A stretch of 64,000 nt of DNA, taken from contig VHIT02000052.1 in NCBI GenBank assembly GCA_009768925.2, positions 180,169 to 244,168 on the forward strand, written 5' to 3'. The notes below the pieces were generated by a model that was not told where the DNA came from, made no database searches, and worked only from the letters and a program-made list of their open reading frames with translations. The stretch is from Cryptosporidium bovis (lineage: Eukaryota > Apicomplexa > Conoidasida > Eucoccidiorida > Cryptosporidiidae). Of the stretch, positions 9,819 to 19,999 are shown one piece after another; the stretch's first letter is position 1, and each line of letters starts with the position of its first letter. The position numbers were made by a program, and so were the translations under genes.

Positions 9819-10892
9819 ATGAGGGGTACATTTTCCGATTACTTAATTAGGGAAAAGGAGAATAATCAGAGAGATGTGGGAGTTTTAGATGAGGCCGACC
9901 CGGACAAGCTAGTTAAAATTGATTTAGCCAATAGGAAGAAGGACGAAGAGTGTATTAAGTTGCTGAAGGACGGTTGGGGTCGAGAATATGAAAAAATACT
10001 ATCATGGTGTTTAACAGGTTTTAGCGTAATAATATATGGCTTTGGCTCAAAGAAAAATTTTCTGGATAGATTTATAGATGAAAAAATTAAGGGAAGATAT
10101 ATAACATTGATAATAAGGGGATATTTTAAACAAGTCAAGTTTAAAAATTGTTTAATTGAGTTACTTAAAAACATTGATAAATTCTATCAAGAACAAAATA
10201 ATTCTATAGATCAGGAACCTTTTACTTCATCTGACATTGACGAATTAAGCATAGAAACAATCATTCAGAGAATAAATCTACTTCATGACAGACTTTTCAA
10301 TATTTACGACAATATATTTATCGTAATTCATAACATAGACAATATATCGCTCCGTTCTTATCTTCCGGCAATTACAAAGCTAGTCCAAATACCGTTTATA
10401 ACATTAGTTGCCTCCGTAGACAACATAAGATGGCCTGTTCTTTGGAATACTTCAATGCGTCATAAAATGAATGTTCTATACATGAATATCTCAACTATTG
10501 AAGAATATAAAACAGAGATAGATCATCTTTACGGCGATAAACTCCCTGGTTGGTTGGGAGCAGATGTGGACAAAGCGGACCAAAAATACACACTAGATCA
10601 ATTTAATTCTGTTCTAAATTGCCTGACGCCTAGTCATGTTCAACTGGCAAAAGCAATTGCTGAAATACAATATAAGAACGAATGTGTTCCAGAGGAACAA
10701 TTGTACAGGAAATTAAGATCATCTATGATCGTTACTACCAAAAGTGCACTTTCTCAACTTTTAGTTGAACTACTCTCTCACGAAATACTAACCAAACAGT
10801 ATTCAAGCGATAAAAACGAAACGAAAACTACAGTGTATATGTTGAAACTAGAACGGGAAGAAATAAAAGAATTTCTCGGTCAGTTTGAATAA
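9819..10892 (+). CDS. ORC2: Origin recognition complex subunit 2
   Basis: 357 codons from ATG 9819. ORC2 is part of the complex that marks replication origins and loads MCM. Seen here are an AAA-like core with SVIIYGFGSKKNFLDRF (the degenerate P-loop region, G-F-G-S-K-K), IFIVIHNIDNISLRS as the Walker-B-like strand, and FITLVASVDNIRWPVLWN, a highly characteristic ORC2 segment. A winged-helix C-terminus (LTPSHVQLAKAIAEIQ, then LSQLLVELLSHEILTKQ) follows. The protein is shorter than human or yeast ORC2 because the long disordered N-terminus is nearly absent (about 45 residues). Confidence 0.9.
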   Translation: MRGTFSDYLIREKENNQRDVGVLDEADPDKLVKIDLANRKKDEECIKLLKDGWGREYEKILSWCLTGFSVIIYGFGSKKNFLDRFIDEKIKGRYITLIIRGYFKQVKFKNCLIELLKNIDKFYQEQNNSIDQEPFTSSDIDELSIETIIQRINLLHDRLFNIYDNIFIVIHNIDNISLRSYLPAITKLVQIPFITLVASVDNIRWPVLWNTSMRHKMNVLYMNISTIEEYKTEIDHLYGDKLPGWLGADVDKADQKYTLDQFNSVLNCLTPSHVQLAKAIAEIQYKNECVPEEQLYRKLRSSMIVTTKSALSQLLVELLSHEILTKQYSSDKNETKTTVYMLKLEREEIKEFLGQFE

Positions 10893-11352
10893 ACCAGGAT
10901 ATCCTGCTTCAAATTAGTCTGAATATTAGTACATAATTCAATAATGAGTATTAATTGTCATCTGGAACTCGGCTATTCTTCACATGAGTCAAATTTACAT
11001 TCAAAAGTCTAAATTGAAATCATTTTGTTTATTCAACTGAAAAAAATGACAAAGGCGATTTACCCTTAAGTGCCAAAAGGAATAATTATCTTTGATTACG
11101 CGTCTCGTCTGCCGCCTAAAGTAACACAATAGAACTTTGATTGTTTTGGGAAAAAAAGGAATTAATGTTGAAATATAATCTGGTTTTTTCTGTTAAATAA
11201 AGGTAATGAATTGTTTTTTAACATAAGTCATGTTACATGATATAATTTACCTAAATAAGTTATTGTTTGGGAAGTATCGACTACAGTACTCCAGAAAACG
11301 TCATTTTGATGATAGTTATGTATTTTGAGTTGTTGGTATTTCCTTTTCACTT
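10893..11352. other. Intergenic between ORC2 and CCR4
   Basis: 460 bp of AT-rich sequence. Nothing recognisable; presumably ORC2 3' UTR and CCR4 promoter. Confidence 0.5.
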
Positions 11353-13632
11353 ATGACAAGTATTATAAGAACTATGAACAACTTAATTGGTTTAAATAAT
11401 GGAATTGAAAGAAACAAATCAGATCAAAAGTTGAATGGCAACTCCGACGAAATTGGAAGAGAAATAGCCGAACAAGAGCCCAATAGTTTCTTAACTGACA
11501 ACAAAGAATATGATTCTTCTGATGTAAATAACGATTCAGAACTTTGTGTTAAAATAGATCATTGTTCTAGAACTGATGAGAGAGAACTTAACGCATCTAG
11601 GAGCTTTATTGGCAGTAAAGGCGAAATAGAATTATATAGATGTGATTTAGTATATACTTCTTCGAGAAAAAAAGTCCCAATAACACCTGTAGAAAGTTGT
11701 GAACTGCAACCTATTGTTATTATAAGAGATAAAACTGGAAAATTATGGGATGATGATGACGAAAATCCCGATAATCCTGTTTTAAATGGAACTGCAAGCA
11801 TTCACTACCGTTGGTCAAGAGGACCTTCGAGAGCTGTTTGCACTTTTCATCCAAGTCAAGTTGCATCAATCCAATGTTCTACAACTTTGAGATGTTTTTG
11901 TGGAGTTAATTGTTATAAGAAGGGTTTTACGCAATTAAGACGCTTTTACGAGGTTAGAGGTATGAACCCAATTTCACCTCACCCCAATAGTCATACATAT
12001 GGAGTTCCCTGTAGACCATTCCAATTTAATGACCCAGATAACTCATTAAGGGACAGGGACGATGCTCACATCTCCCTTTTATTGAAAACTGGATTGGTTC
12101 ACAAATCAGATGAGGATGAAGAATGGTCTATTGTCGGTGATCAGAGAAATTATCTACCAGTTGCAGATGATGTAGGTCATCAACTTAGGCTAGAAGTTTT
12201 CTTAACACCAAAATCTAAGTCAGAGCAGTCTCTGGATATCAAAGAAGCCATGGAAAAAGTTAAGAATTCTGTGGATATTTATTCATGTATTACTACTGCT
12301 TGCTGCGTTCCAAATCTTCCACAGGCACCGCCTAGATGTATTTTAACTGTCCCTACAACTCAGGTAGGTGGTTCGGGAATGCACCATGGTGGATTTATTA
12401 ACTCAACTAGATTTAAAGTTTTTTCTTGGAATGTTTTGGCTGAGATATATGCAAGTCAAGAGGTTTTTCCTCACTGTGATGCATATATGTTGTCTTGGTC
12501 ATATAGAAAAACAAGAATTATTGTTGAGATTTTAAGTCATCAACCTGACATTGTTTGTCTTCAAGAGGTGCAAACTGAACACTTTGATGACTTCTTTAAA
12601 CCAGTTTTGCAGCAATATGGATATGAAGGTGTTTATAAACAAAAAACAACTGAAATATTTACATCCGGGAGTGGAAGAAGAAAAGACGGTAAATTTACAA
12701 TGGATGGATGTGCCACTTTCTACAAAACCAATAAATTTATTGCTAAAGAAAACTACTCATTAGAATTTTCTGCACTTATTAAGGAGGCTACACATAGAAC
12801 TCTACCCGCAGAGGTTAAAAATAACCCAGCCGCAATAAAAAGGCTTCTTAAAGACAATGTTGCTGTTGTTATTCTTTTGGAATATCACCAAAATGGAAGC
12901 AACATAGCCGTAAATGACCAATCTCATCCTATAAACATGCAAATGAGTAGTGGTGACAGTATTCACAATCAAACAATTAAAATACCAAGTCATTCAAATA
13001 TTATGGTTCAAAATTCAAATTCAAAAGTATCATCTAATCCACTGCAAGTTATAATCGCAAACACACACATTGTAGCGAATCCTGAAGCTAATGATGTCAA
13101 AATATGGCAAGCACAAACCTTGGTTTCTGTTTTAGAGGAGTACTTGCGTGATTGTTATAGGAGGCAACCTGTATTACCTGGACTAATCATTTGTGGAGAC
13201 TTTAACAGCACTCCTGATAGTGCTCTATATCGACTTCTGGCCACTGGAACATGTGAAAAGTCTCATAAGGACTTGGCAATGGATAGATATGGATTATTGT
13301 CTGATCTCCCACTTGGACATTCTATGAGGCTACGAAGTGCATATTCCATGGCCAAGGCGATTGTAGAAGGTCACAATCCCAATTTGATTAATACTTCAAC
13401 CGAGTCACTAGAGCCTGTTTTTACCAACTACACACCCAATTATTTGGGTTGTCTTGACTACGTGTTTTATACTGATGAAAGATTAAGACTCGGTGGTGTA
13501 CTTGAGCTCCTTGATGAAGAAGCCTTGATTCGTGAAGCTGCTGCGTTGCAACTACCTGACTGGTCTCTACCAAACCCACAGAGACCCTCTGACCATTTAC
13601 CACTACTAACTGAGTTTGAGTGGATTACTTAA
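11353..13632 (+). CDS. CCR4: CCR4-family poly(A) deadenylase
   Basis: 759 codons from ATG 11353. CCR4 is the exonuclease-endonuclease-phosphatase (EEP) subunit of the CCR4-NOT complex and shortens mRNA poly(A) tails. The EEP domain covers about residues 350-759: FKVFSWNVLAEIYAS, IVCLQEVQTEHFDDFFKP with the catalytic Glu near 405, DGCATFYKTNKF, NTHIVANPEANDVKIWQAQTL, IICGDFNSTPDS near 614, LDYVFYTDE, and SDHLPLLTEF at the end. No leucine-rich repeat is visible before the domain. Instead there is a Cys/His-containing segment at about 163-195 (CTFHPSQVASIQC through CFCGVNCYKKG), which could bind zinc. The first 100 residues are acidic and probably disordered. All catalytic motifs are intact. Confidence 0.93.
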   Translation: MTSIIRTMNNLIGLNNGIERNKSDQKLNGNSDEIGREIAEQEPNSFLTDNKEYDSSDVNNDSELCVKIDHCSRTDERELNASRSFIGSKGEIELYRCDLVYTSSRKKVPITPVESCELQPIVIIRDKTGKLWDDDDENPDNPVLNGTASIHYRWSRGPSRAVCTFHPSQVASIQCSTTLRCFCGVNCYKKGFTQLRRFYEVRGMNPISPHPNSHTYGVPCRPFQFNDPDNSLRDRDDAHISLLLKTGLVHKSDEDEEWSIVGDQRNYLPVADDVGHQLRLEVFLTPKSKSEQSLDIKEAMEKVKNSVDIYSCITTACCVPNLPQAPPRCILTVPTTQVGGSGMHHGGFINSTRFKVFSWNVLAEIYASQEVFPHCDAYMLSWSYRKTRIIVEILSHQPDIVCLQEVQTEHFDDFFKPVLQQYGYEGVYKQKTTEIFTSGSGRRKDGKFTMDGCATFYKTNKFIAKENYSLEFSALIKEATHRTLPAEVKNNPAAIKRLLKDNVAVVILLEYHQNGSNIAVNDQSHPINMQMSSGDSIHNQTIKIPSHSNIMVQNSNSKVSSNPLQVIIANTHIVANPEANDVKIWQAQTLVSVLEEYLRDCYRRQPVLPGLIICGDFNSTPDSALYRLLATGTCEKSHKDLAMDRYGLLSDLPLGHSMRLRSAYSMAKAIVEGHNPNLINTSTESLEPVFTNYTPNYLGCLDYVFYTDERLRLGGVLELLDEEALIREAAALQLPDWSLPNPQRPSDHLPLLTEFEWIT

Positions 13633-13739
13633 TTCTAATTTATGTTCTAAGGGCTTAATACCGTGTAAATCCTCAAATACGATAGTAATTAATCTTTTCT
13701 CTTTGTTTCGTTGCCAAATTCATGTTATTTTTAACACAT

Positions 13740-13745
13740 GGCGCC
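13740..13745. promoter_or_regulatory. E2F-type core GGCGCC
   Basis: ATGGCGCCAA context, 197 bp before the candidate small gene and 433 bp before the hydrolase ATG. Confidence 0.4.
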
Positions 13746-13805
13746 AATCCGTAACCATGTGGTTTAAATTTTTTTGTTGACATTTTATTGAAAGTAAGAC
13801 TAAAT

Positions 13806-13813
13806 TGCATGCA
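13806..13813. promoter_or_regulatory. TGCATGCA box
   Basis: Perfect palindromic TGCATGCA, a known apicomplexan AP2-type binding motif, 66 bp downstream of the GGCGCC core. Confidence 0.45.
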
Positions 13814-13936
13814 AATTGAATATTTATTTTATCAATCTGAGAAAAGCTGGGAGAAACGATTTGTTGTTGCAAACTTAGATTTACTTTAATTGTCCATTTG
13901 TTTTAGTTTATCTTTTTACGAAGTAAAGTTTTTACA

Positions 13937-14091
13937 ATGGTGAGTGAAATATTAAACTTCTTCCAGAATTATCATTTTTTTTTGTAAATTGATTTTATCA
14001 CTTTTAAAGCAAGAAAGTTGTAAAATTAAATTCTATTTTACTGAAAGAAAGATTAGAAGATATACCTGAAAAGAATTTATCAAACGAATAA
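13937..14091 (+). CDS. Candidate 26-codon spliced small ORF
   Basis: An ATG at 13937 is directly followed by a GTGAGT donor. Removing 13940-14013 (ending GCAAG) gives M-KVVKLNSILLKERLEDIP and then EKNLSNE and a stop at 14091. An exon holding only the initiator ATG is a known arrangement in compact eukaryotic genes. An open run of 25 codons is not rare in this base composition, and no family is recognised, so this is weak. Upstream E2F-type and TGCATGCA boxes give slight support. Confidence 0.2.
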
Positions 14092-14172
14092 ATCGTTAAT
14101 TCCCATGAATTATTTAATTATTAAAAGATTTACTAGTCAAGAATTACAAAATACAGGGAAATAAACAACAAA

Positions 14173-15660
14173 ATGACTAGAATAAGAAAATACTATACCG
14201 AGAAACAACAACCCAATAGAAAAATAAAATCAAAAGAAAACGAAAATCGTTCTAATATAACAAAAAAATTGGAAATTTTGTTTCTCATATCGAGTTTAGT
14301 AATATGTTTAGTAATTTCCCTAATAAGTTTCGTAACACAGGGAAAAAATCAAATTAGAATGGATTGTAAGAACCCGGACCATATTATAATAATGACACAC
14401 GGATGGGCAGGAACCCCTGCAAATATGGATGTACTAGGTGAAAGAATAATTCAAAAAAATAACTTAGAAGCTGAAAGTGGAGATAAATTTGAATTGAATA
14501 TAACAAAAAATAGTCTTGAGCCATTATCTGGTAAAAACTGTTTATTAATTTACAAAATCCATTCTAACTGGGGTTATTTTAGAAGTATATTTATAACTTC
14601 AGATGGAATTGAAAAAGGTGCAAAAAGAATGTCAGTAGAGATAAAAGAAGTAATTAAAAAAAATCCAACTCTGAAGAAAATATCTTTTATTGGTCACAGC
14701 TTAGGTGGTCTGTATAACAGAGCAGTATTGCCATTATTGGCAGATGTAAATATAGCGAATAACAAAAATATCGATTCTGAAGGAGAGAACCTTGGATTAA
14801 TTTCGGGTCTTATCCCAATGAATTTCATTTCAATTGGAACCCCACATAAAGGCGTGCTAAGAGACAAATGCACATTGTTCGGACTTGAAGTAGTGAGATT
14901 TGTATTTCCACTAAAGTGGATTTCGATATTACCAACAATTTCACAATTACTTTTAATGGATAAAAGTGCTTTACTAGTGGGCAAAATGATGAATAGTATG
15001 GAAATGATTTATCCACTATCGTGGTTTAGGCATCGTCATGCAATTGGTTCAATTAAAGGTGATATGTTAGTTCCACCTACATCTGCTTCATTACTTCCCT
15101 ATTGTATAAAAAATAGCGATCCAAAGAAGCATTTATATTACAAACCTAGTGGCAAGAACAAATGCGACATAATTAACAAATTTAAGCACTTACATTCATA
15201 CCTAAATAGCGATTATTATAAGAATAATTCCAGGAATACGGGAATAATAATAAATAATAAATCAAAAATGAGCACTAAAAGTGGCGATTTAATTAATTGG
15301 ATAACTATTATTGATTCAGGTAGAATAAATAACAAAGTGACAAATTATTCCGACGGCGATGAATATCATTGTCAAAATGTTGGAATAGGTGCAGAAAAAA
15401 CCCCAAAAAACAAAAGAACAAAAGGAATCAAAGAATCATCAGCAAACAAATTAAATTGTTTACATAATGAGGCGTATAAACAAATTAGTGGAAATCTAGA
15501 TAGATTAGTTTGGATGAAAACGTCGGTATTATTTAAAAATAGAATACATAGACTATTTTCACACCAATTAATGATGTATTGTTTTGAGAATTGGGGTTAT
15601 TTTCTACTTGGAAATAACTTTCAACTACTTGATCATATAATAGAAAATATGTATTTGTAA
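14173..15660 (+). CDS. Membrane-anchored alpha/beta hydrolase (DUF676 lipase-like)
   Basis: 495 codons from ATG 14173. After a basic N-terminus there is one membrane segment (about 35-57, LFLISSLVICLVISLISFV), suggesting a signal anchor. The hydrolase begins with IIMTHGWAGTPANMD (oxyanion-hole HGW), and the nucleophile elbow is IGHSLGGLYNRAV with Ser near 175. SIGTPHKG follows, typical of DUF676/PGAP1-type putative serine esterases. A long Asn/Lys-rich insert (about 310-430) precedes a C-terminal section with several histidines, one of which (SHQLM or nearby) may complete the triad. The substrate is probably a lipid or an ester, but nothing in the sequence fixes it. It is convergent with the SNARE gene, 39 bp apart. 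Confidence 0.8.
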   Translation: MTRIRKYYTEKQQPNRKIKSKENENRSNITKKLEILFLISSLVICLVISLISFVTQGKNQIRMDCKNPDHIIIMTHGWAGTPANMDVLGERIIQKNNLEAESGDKFELNITKNSLEPLSGKNCLLIYKIHSNWGYFRSIFITSDGIEKGAKRMSVEIKEVIKKNPTLKKISFIGHSLGGLYNRAVLPLLADVNIANNKNIDSEGENLGLISGLIPMNFISIGTPHKGVLRDKCTLFGLEVVRFVFPLKWISILPTISQLLLMDKSALLVGKMMNSMEMIYPLSWFRHRHAIGSIKGDMLVPPTSASLLPYCIKNSDPKKHLYYKPSGKNKCDIINKFKHLHSYLNSDYYKNNSRNTGIIINNKSKMSTKSGDLINWITIIDSGRINNKVTNYSDGDEYHCQNVGIGAEKTPKNKRTKGIKESSANKLNCLHNEAYKQISGNLDRLVWMKTSVLFKNRIHRLFSHQLMMYCFENWGYFLLGNNFQLLDHIIENMYL

Positions 15661-15699
15661 TTTCAATCCAAAAAAAGAAGAAATTATAATGCAGATCAG

Positions 15700-16590
15700 C
15701 TAGACAATAATTATTAAAATCAAAAGAAATATAAAGATTGTTAATAAATAAAATAAAAGCTTTAATTCTTTCCATGCTTTAGAATAAAAAAGAAAAAAAA
15801 TTATCATTGTAAATAATGGATGAATAACTTACTTGATATTCCAACAGTTTTATTCATTTTACTAAAAACGTAATTTACCATGCTCCCTGAATTCAAAGGG
15901 AAAAAATCACGAATTAATAAATATTTTACAAAAACAAACTTACTCTCGTTTTCAACACTTGATGAAATATCCTCAATTATTCTATTTTGTTCATTTATCT
16001 CCTTAGAAATAACTAACGCAACTTTTTGCAATTTATTTGTGTGTTCACTTATAAAACTAAAATTCTCATTAAATTCACTTATATTTGAATTTTCATTGGC
16101 AATATAATCACTACTATTGTTGCTAGCCAACAAGTAGTTTTTATTCATTTCCCTTCTTCTTTGGAACTCATTCTCTTTTCTCCTTAGACTTATTTCGCTT
16201 AGCTTGTCCTTACAATCTGATATTTTATCAAATAACCTCCTCAAATTGCATTCTCTATTTTCCAATTCTTCTCTACTTATTTCAATGAATAACTCCGGAT
16301 TCTTTCTTATATTTTTCAGTATATTTCCTAAAAGTGAATGCATTTCTAAATATTTTTCTATTTCATTTCCTATTTTAATTTGTAATTGGTTACTTCCAGC
16401 CATTTCAATGCTTCCATTTTCAAACATCCGCGTTAAACTTTCGATTCCATTTTCAACTTCACTAGTTAATTTATCACATGTTCCTCATTTCTAAGAAAGA
16501 GCTCCCACCCACACAAATATAGGTAACCCTGTCCTATCTTTAACATTACCTGTATGCTTTGTAATAAGGATCATTTGTGTACACTTCCAT
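15700..16590 (-). CDS. Qc-type SNARE, syntaxin 6/8-like (4 exons)
   Basis: Reconstructed as complement(join(15700..15776,15833..15886,15944..16461,16550..16590)), 229 codons. Introns of 88, 57 and 56 bp have GTAATG or GTAAGT donors and CTAG, TTCAG and AAAG acceptors, and all junctions keep phase. Exon 1 gives MEVYTNDPYYKAY, joining in frame to SEVENGIESLTRM. This is the DPF/Y-x-x-V-x-x-E-V start typical of syntaxin 6-type proteins. A helical N-terminal region follows, then a SNARE motif (about 150-204) with the zero-layer glutamine at about 172 in EINEQNRI. Exons 3 and 4 supply the rest of the motif and a C-terminal membrane anchor (208-229, all hydrophobic) ending at TAG. It should act in Golgi/endosomal membrane fusion. 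The unspliced frame would lose the anchor. Confidence 0.83.
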
Positions 16591-17428
16591 GATTCAATGA
16601 TAATTTAAAGTATTGTGGAGAATCTCAAGGAAATGTACTAATAACCTGCTGTTTCTCGGTAGAAAGGAAAAAAATATAAAAACAATATTCGCAGATTCAT
16701 AATATGCTACTAAATATTAATTAGTTCGTAAAGTAACAATCGGAGAAAAAAATTAAACTAAAAATTGTTTCACACTGGAAAAACCCCCCCTGATATTTGA
16801 TGCTAAATTGTATTGGTTTTAATTTTTAGCTGTTACCCGCTAAAATGAAAAATAGTGTTAATATTCAAAAAAATCAATAATTTATTACTCATCTCACGGA
16901 AGAAACACTTCCTCCGCTCACACACCAAAAAAAGGAACAATTGTCTTCCAAATAGTCACATTTACTGAGCCATTTCTCCATATAACCTCAGAAATTGTGG
17001 CAACTTTCATACAAAATCCGTCCATGGAAGACGTTCATCTTCATTTAAACAAACATTCTTCTGGTAAAATACACCAATAATGTCGGAAATAAACTAAAAT
17101 AAAAAATTTGGGAAAACCCACAATTGTATTGTCTCTAAATAATATGATTTCTTTTCTTTTGTATTCATAGACATGCAATTCAAACCGGTAAACTCAATAA
17201 CTTTTGCCTCGAATTCCTTTCTTTTTTGATTGAATCGAGTTAATAGGAGAGGAATGAACGCAAAGTAAAGAAAAGAAAGGTGAAGTTTCTTAGCTTCAAA
17301 TTCGCTCTCCTATGTCCTAGATCATCAAAAAATGTAAAAATGTAAATGAGAGTAAACATTAATAATTCAAAATATAGTAATTAATCCATTTTTATAGAAT
17401 AATTCTTACTAATTTTCTCAACAAGATG
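16591..17428. other. Intergenic with candidate structured RNA
   Basis: 838 bp upstream of the SNARE gene and downstream of AMP deaminase. No protein frame is credible. Two neighbouring stem structures at 17208-17313 stand out. No tRNA or known snRNA signature was found. Confidence 0.5.
17208..17313. ncRNA. Candidate structured RNA: two adjacent stems
   Basis: First stem: CTCG-A-ATTC (17208-17216) pairs with GAATCGAG (17232-17239) with a single bulged A around a T-rich loop. Second stem: ATAGGAGAG-GAAT (17243-17255) pairs with ATTC-G-CTCTCCTAT (17300-17313), 13 pairs with one bulge. It encloses a small inner hairpin TGAAG/CTTCA (17281-17298). The strand is undetermined. I cannot assign it to a known RNA family, and it could be a UTR structure of the SNARE or AMPD transcript. 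Confidence 0.3.
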
Positions 17429-19999
17429 TTAGTTGTAACCACCATTAGATTGAGAAATAGCAATTCCCTTTCCACCAGTTTCTCTATTTGAACACTCAAC
17501 ATTACTGTTTTGTTTCTTGTTATCTTCATAATTGTTATCCCTTATTTTAAAATTTTTAATAACACTCAATACATTATCAATTTTACTTCCAGAAAACGCA
17601 TTTTTGTTGATAAAGTCCATTTCACCTTTTAGCATGTCAATTCTAAATTGGATCCTGATATTCGGAACGTTGGTTCTAGTTATGTCGTTGACTTCACGTG
17701 GTCGAAACTTTGTGAGAATGTTGTAAAGTGAATCGTTTAGATTGTTGTGATTTCTAACACCTAACCAATTCGCTTTTGTTTTGGGTGAAAAACCAGATTG
17801 TAATACAGAATTCCTTGCAATTTCACACAAGTCTATTTTATTTAATTTCCATATATGAGATGCAACTGAATATTCCTCAAGGAGCGACTCATCGGTTAAA
17901 TGCAGTATCAGTGGATCATCAGTAGACAGTGAAACATTCAAACCAACACTAAAGAACTTTGGAAATGGATTTTTCATTAACTCTAAAAACAATGCATTAT
18001 TTGAAACAGGTGACACCGCAATTCCAATCTGTTTAAGATAATACAAGTACTGTAGAACAGGAGTTTTCTTTAGTAGAATTCCATGATTTATCGAATCAGC
18101 TAACAAATACATTGTAGCCAAATGCGATATTTTTCCTGCCTCTCCACAATGAGGTCTAAATTTTAATGGTTTTAAACCTCTAGAATACATAAGTTGGTTT
18201 ATCACACGGATATTACTATACATGTAGAATCCCCAATATGAATACGGTGGATTGTCACCCACTTTCCAGTCTTCTGGATAAATAAAATCTAAACTTTCAG
18301 ACGAAAACTTTCTTTGTCGGCTTTCATCATCAACAGAATCCCAAGCAACAATGTTAGAAAGCAATATGTATATCAATGGATATTCACTCGGATTCTCAAG
18401 AGCCTCAATAAGTGGGGAAAAAATATTATCTAACATTTCACCAAATGAAGTTACATGTTTTTCCCTATATAGAACGTTATAGATTCTTGGTACTTGAATG
18501 ACCCATCTAACTTGTTCACAATATAAGTTATTATAATACAGCCATTCAGATAAACTTTTCCATTCGTTTTTATCCTTACCATAAACACTAATACGCCACT
18601 CAACATATTGGTAATGTGTCGCTCTTAAATCTTGTATTACTTCTTTAGTAATATCAGCCAAATATCTACCTTTTATTGCATTGTTATATTTCAAAAATAT
18701 TTCTCGCATAACGTTTGATCCAAATAAATTATATTTTTCGTTAAATCGATCGTATCTTTGGAAACACGTTCTAATAACATCCATATTAAAGTGTACTGTT
18801 GATTTGTTTTGGTCAGTACAACCTAAAATACTCTTGAAAACTTGACCTAGTGTACTACCAACATTATCTTGATTATATAAAACAATTGAGTCTTTATCAG
18901 TCATATAACACTTCCTAATATACTTGAGTAAATGTTTCTGGCTCATACATGCAGAATGGTGTACATGTGTATCTACTTTATATACATTATAAAAACCTGT
19001 CTCAATATTGTTTCTGGTTAACTCATTTTCAAACTTTCCATTAAACAGAGTATAAAGTTGATAGCTTTGAAGCAAGAATTTAAGACGATAATACGCAAAA
19101 CTTTTTACAATTGGAGTATGGGCCATAGTCAATATTCTCCTCAAGCACCTAGTAAATTCGTAAATTGACTTACTTTCAGTTTCATAAAGTGGGAATAATT
19201 TATTCACGTTGGAATTTGCATCATTTGTATGTTCATAAGAATCTTTTGACTCTTTCTCAACTATCTTCTTAAATGTTATTGGATTATATGCTAAATTATG
19301 GTTTGAATACCATTTAATTTTATATATGCCGTTTATCATTTCATACTTTATGTTTATTTTACCGGGGAGGTTTTTCTTAATATCCTCTATATCTTCAACG
19401 GAATTACCTTCATGCAAATATCCATAATTGTAAATCATTGTATGATCCTCCTCAAAAGAAGGCAAGTCATAAACCCATTCATCTCTAATTTTAAGAACTT
19501 CGTCTATCATTCCAATTGCAAGATTCATCTCGTGATCATACAATTTGGAAAAAACCAACTCAGAGCTTGGAATAAATCTAACGTAGTCTAAATCCTCTAA
19601 CATATTTCCTACTCTTTCATCCACTTCGAATAAATTTTCTGTTGAGCCATCTCTTTTTAAATATGAGTAAATACTTTCAGGTCCAGTAGCCTCTCTATTT
19701 ATTTTATAATAATCATGATACAGTTTCTCGTTGTTACCCAATGATAATGAATCATCATCTCTATTCATTGTGTCGTCATCTTCCATTCCCATTTCATCGC
19801 CAAAGCAACCCTCACTAAAATAAGGGTCATCATCCTCACCTCCATCTTTGTACTTAATATAACCATCTAATGAGAATTGGGAGAAACTCAGTACATTATT
19901 CAAATCCTCCTGCTTGCTATCAAAGTGTTCATACGATAGTTTTTCGTCATTGTTAGATAACTCTTGTGAGCTAGAAGTGGTGGAGTGCTCTATTGCCAT
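17429..19999 (-). CDS. AMPD: AMP deaminase
   Basis: 856 codons from ATG 19999. AMP deaminase converts AMP to IMP and ammonia, linking adenylate to guanylate synthesis in parasites that salvage purines. The catalytic region is complete: YKVDTHVHHSACM (zinc-binding HxH, near residue 340), LKYIRKCY, FRPHCGEAGKISHLA (near 613, zinc His and catalytic Glu), and SVGLNVSLSTDDPLILH (near 690, zinc and catalytic Asp). The tail KIDLCEIARNSVLQSGF is typical of the family. The first 150 residues are acidic and disordered, as in other AMP deaminases. An E2F-type palindrome lies 173 bp upstream. Confidence 0.96.
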   Translation of the reverse strand: MAIEHSTTSSSQELSNNDEKLSYEHFDSKQEDLNNVLSFSQFSLDGYIKYKDGGEDDDPYFSEGCFGDEMGMEDDDTMNRDDDSLSLGNNEKLYHDYYKINREATGPESIYSYLKRDGSTENLFEVDERVGNMLEDLDYVRFIPSSELVFSKLYDHEMNLAIGMIDEVLKIRDEWVYDLPSFEEDHTMIYNYGYLHEGNSVEDIEDIKKNLPGKINIKYEMINGIYKIKWYSNHNLAYNPITFKKIVEKESKDSYEHTNDANSNVNKLFPLYETESKSIYEFTRCLRRILTMAHTPIVKSFAYYRLKFLLQSYQLYTLFNGKFENELTRNNIETGFYNVYKVDTHVHHSACMSQKHLLKYIRKCYMTDKDSIVLYNQDNVGSTLGQVFKSILGCTDQNKSTVHFNMDVIRTCFQRYDRFNEKYNLFGSNVMREIFLKYNNAIKGRYLADITKEVIQDLRATHYQYVEWRISVYGKDKNEWKSLSEWLYYNNLYCEQVRWVIQVPRIYNVLYREKHVTSFGEMLDNIFSPLIEALENPSEYPLIYILLSNIVAWDSVDDESRQRKFSSESLDFIYPEDWKVGDNPPYSYWGFYMYSNIRVINQLMYSRGLKPLKFRPHCGEAGKISHLATMYLLADSINHGILLKKTPVLQYLYYLKQIGIAVSPVSNNALFLELMKNPFPKFFSVGLNVSLSTDDPLILHLTDESLLEEYSVASHIWKLNKIDLCEIARNSVLQSGFSPKTKANWLGVRNHNNLNDSLYNILTKFRPREVNDITRTNVPNIRIQFRIDMLKGEMDFINKNAFSGSKIDNVLSVIKNFKIRDNNYEDNKKQNSNVECSNRETGGKGIAISQSNGGYN

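Larger units (their letters stand above)
13633..14172. other. Intergenic with possible tiny spliced gene
   Basis: 540 bp between CCR4 and the hydrolase gene. It contains an E2F-type box, a TGCATGCA box and a candidate microgene at 13937-14091. Confidence 0.5.

Noticed and set aside
17180-17200. Possible tRNA T-arm-like GGTTTGAATT on the minus strand
   Set aside because: No acceptor stem, anticodon arm or internal promoter boxes in the right positions.
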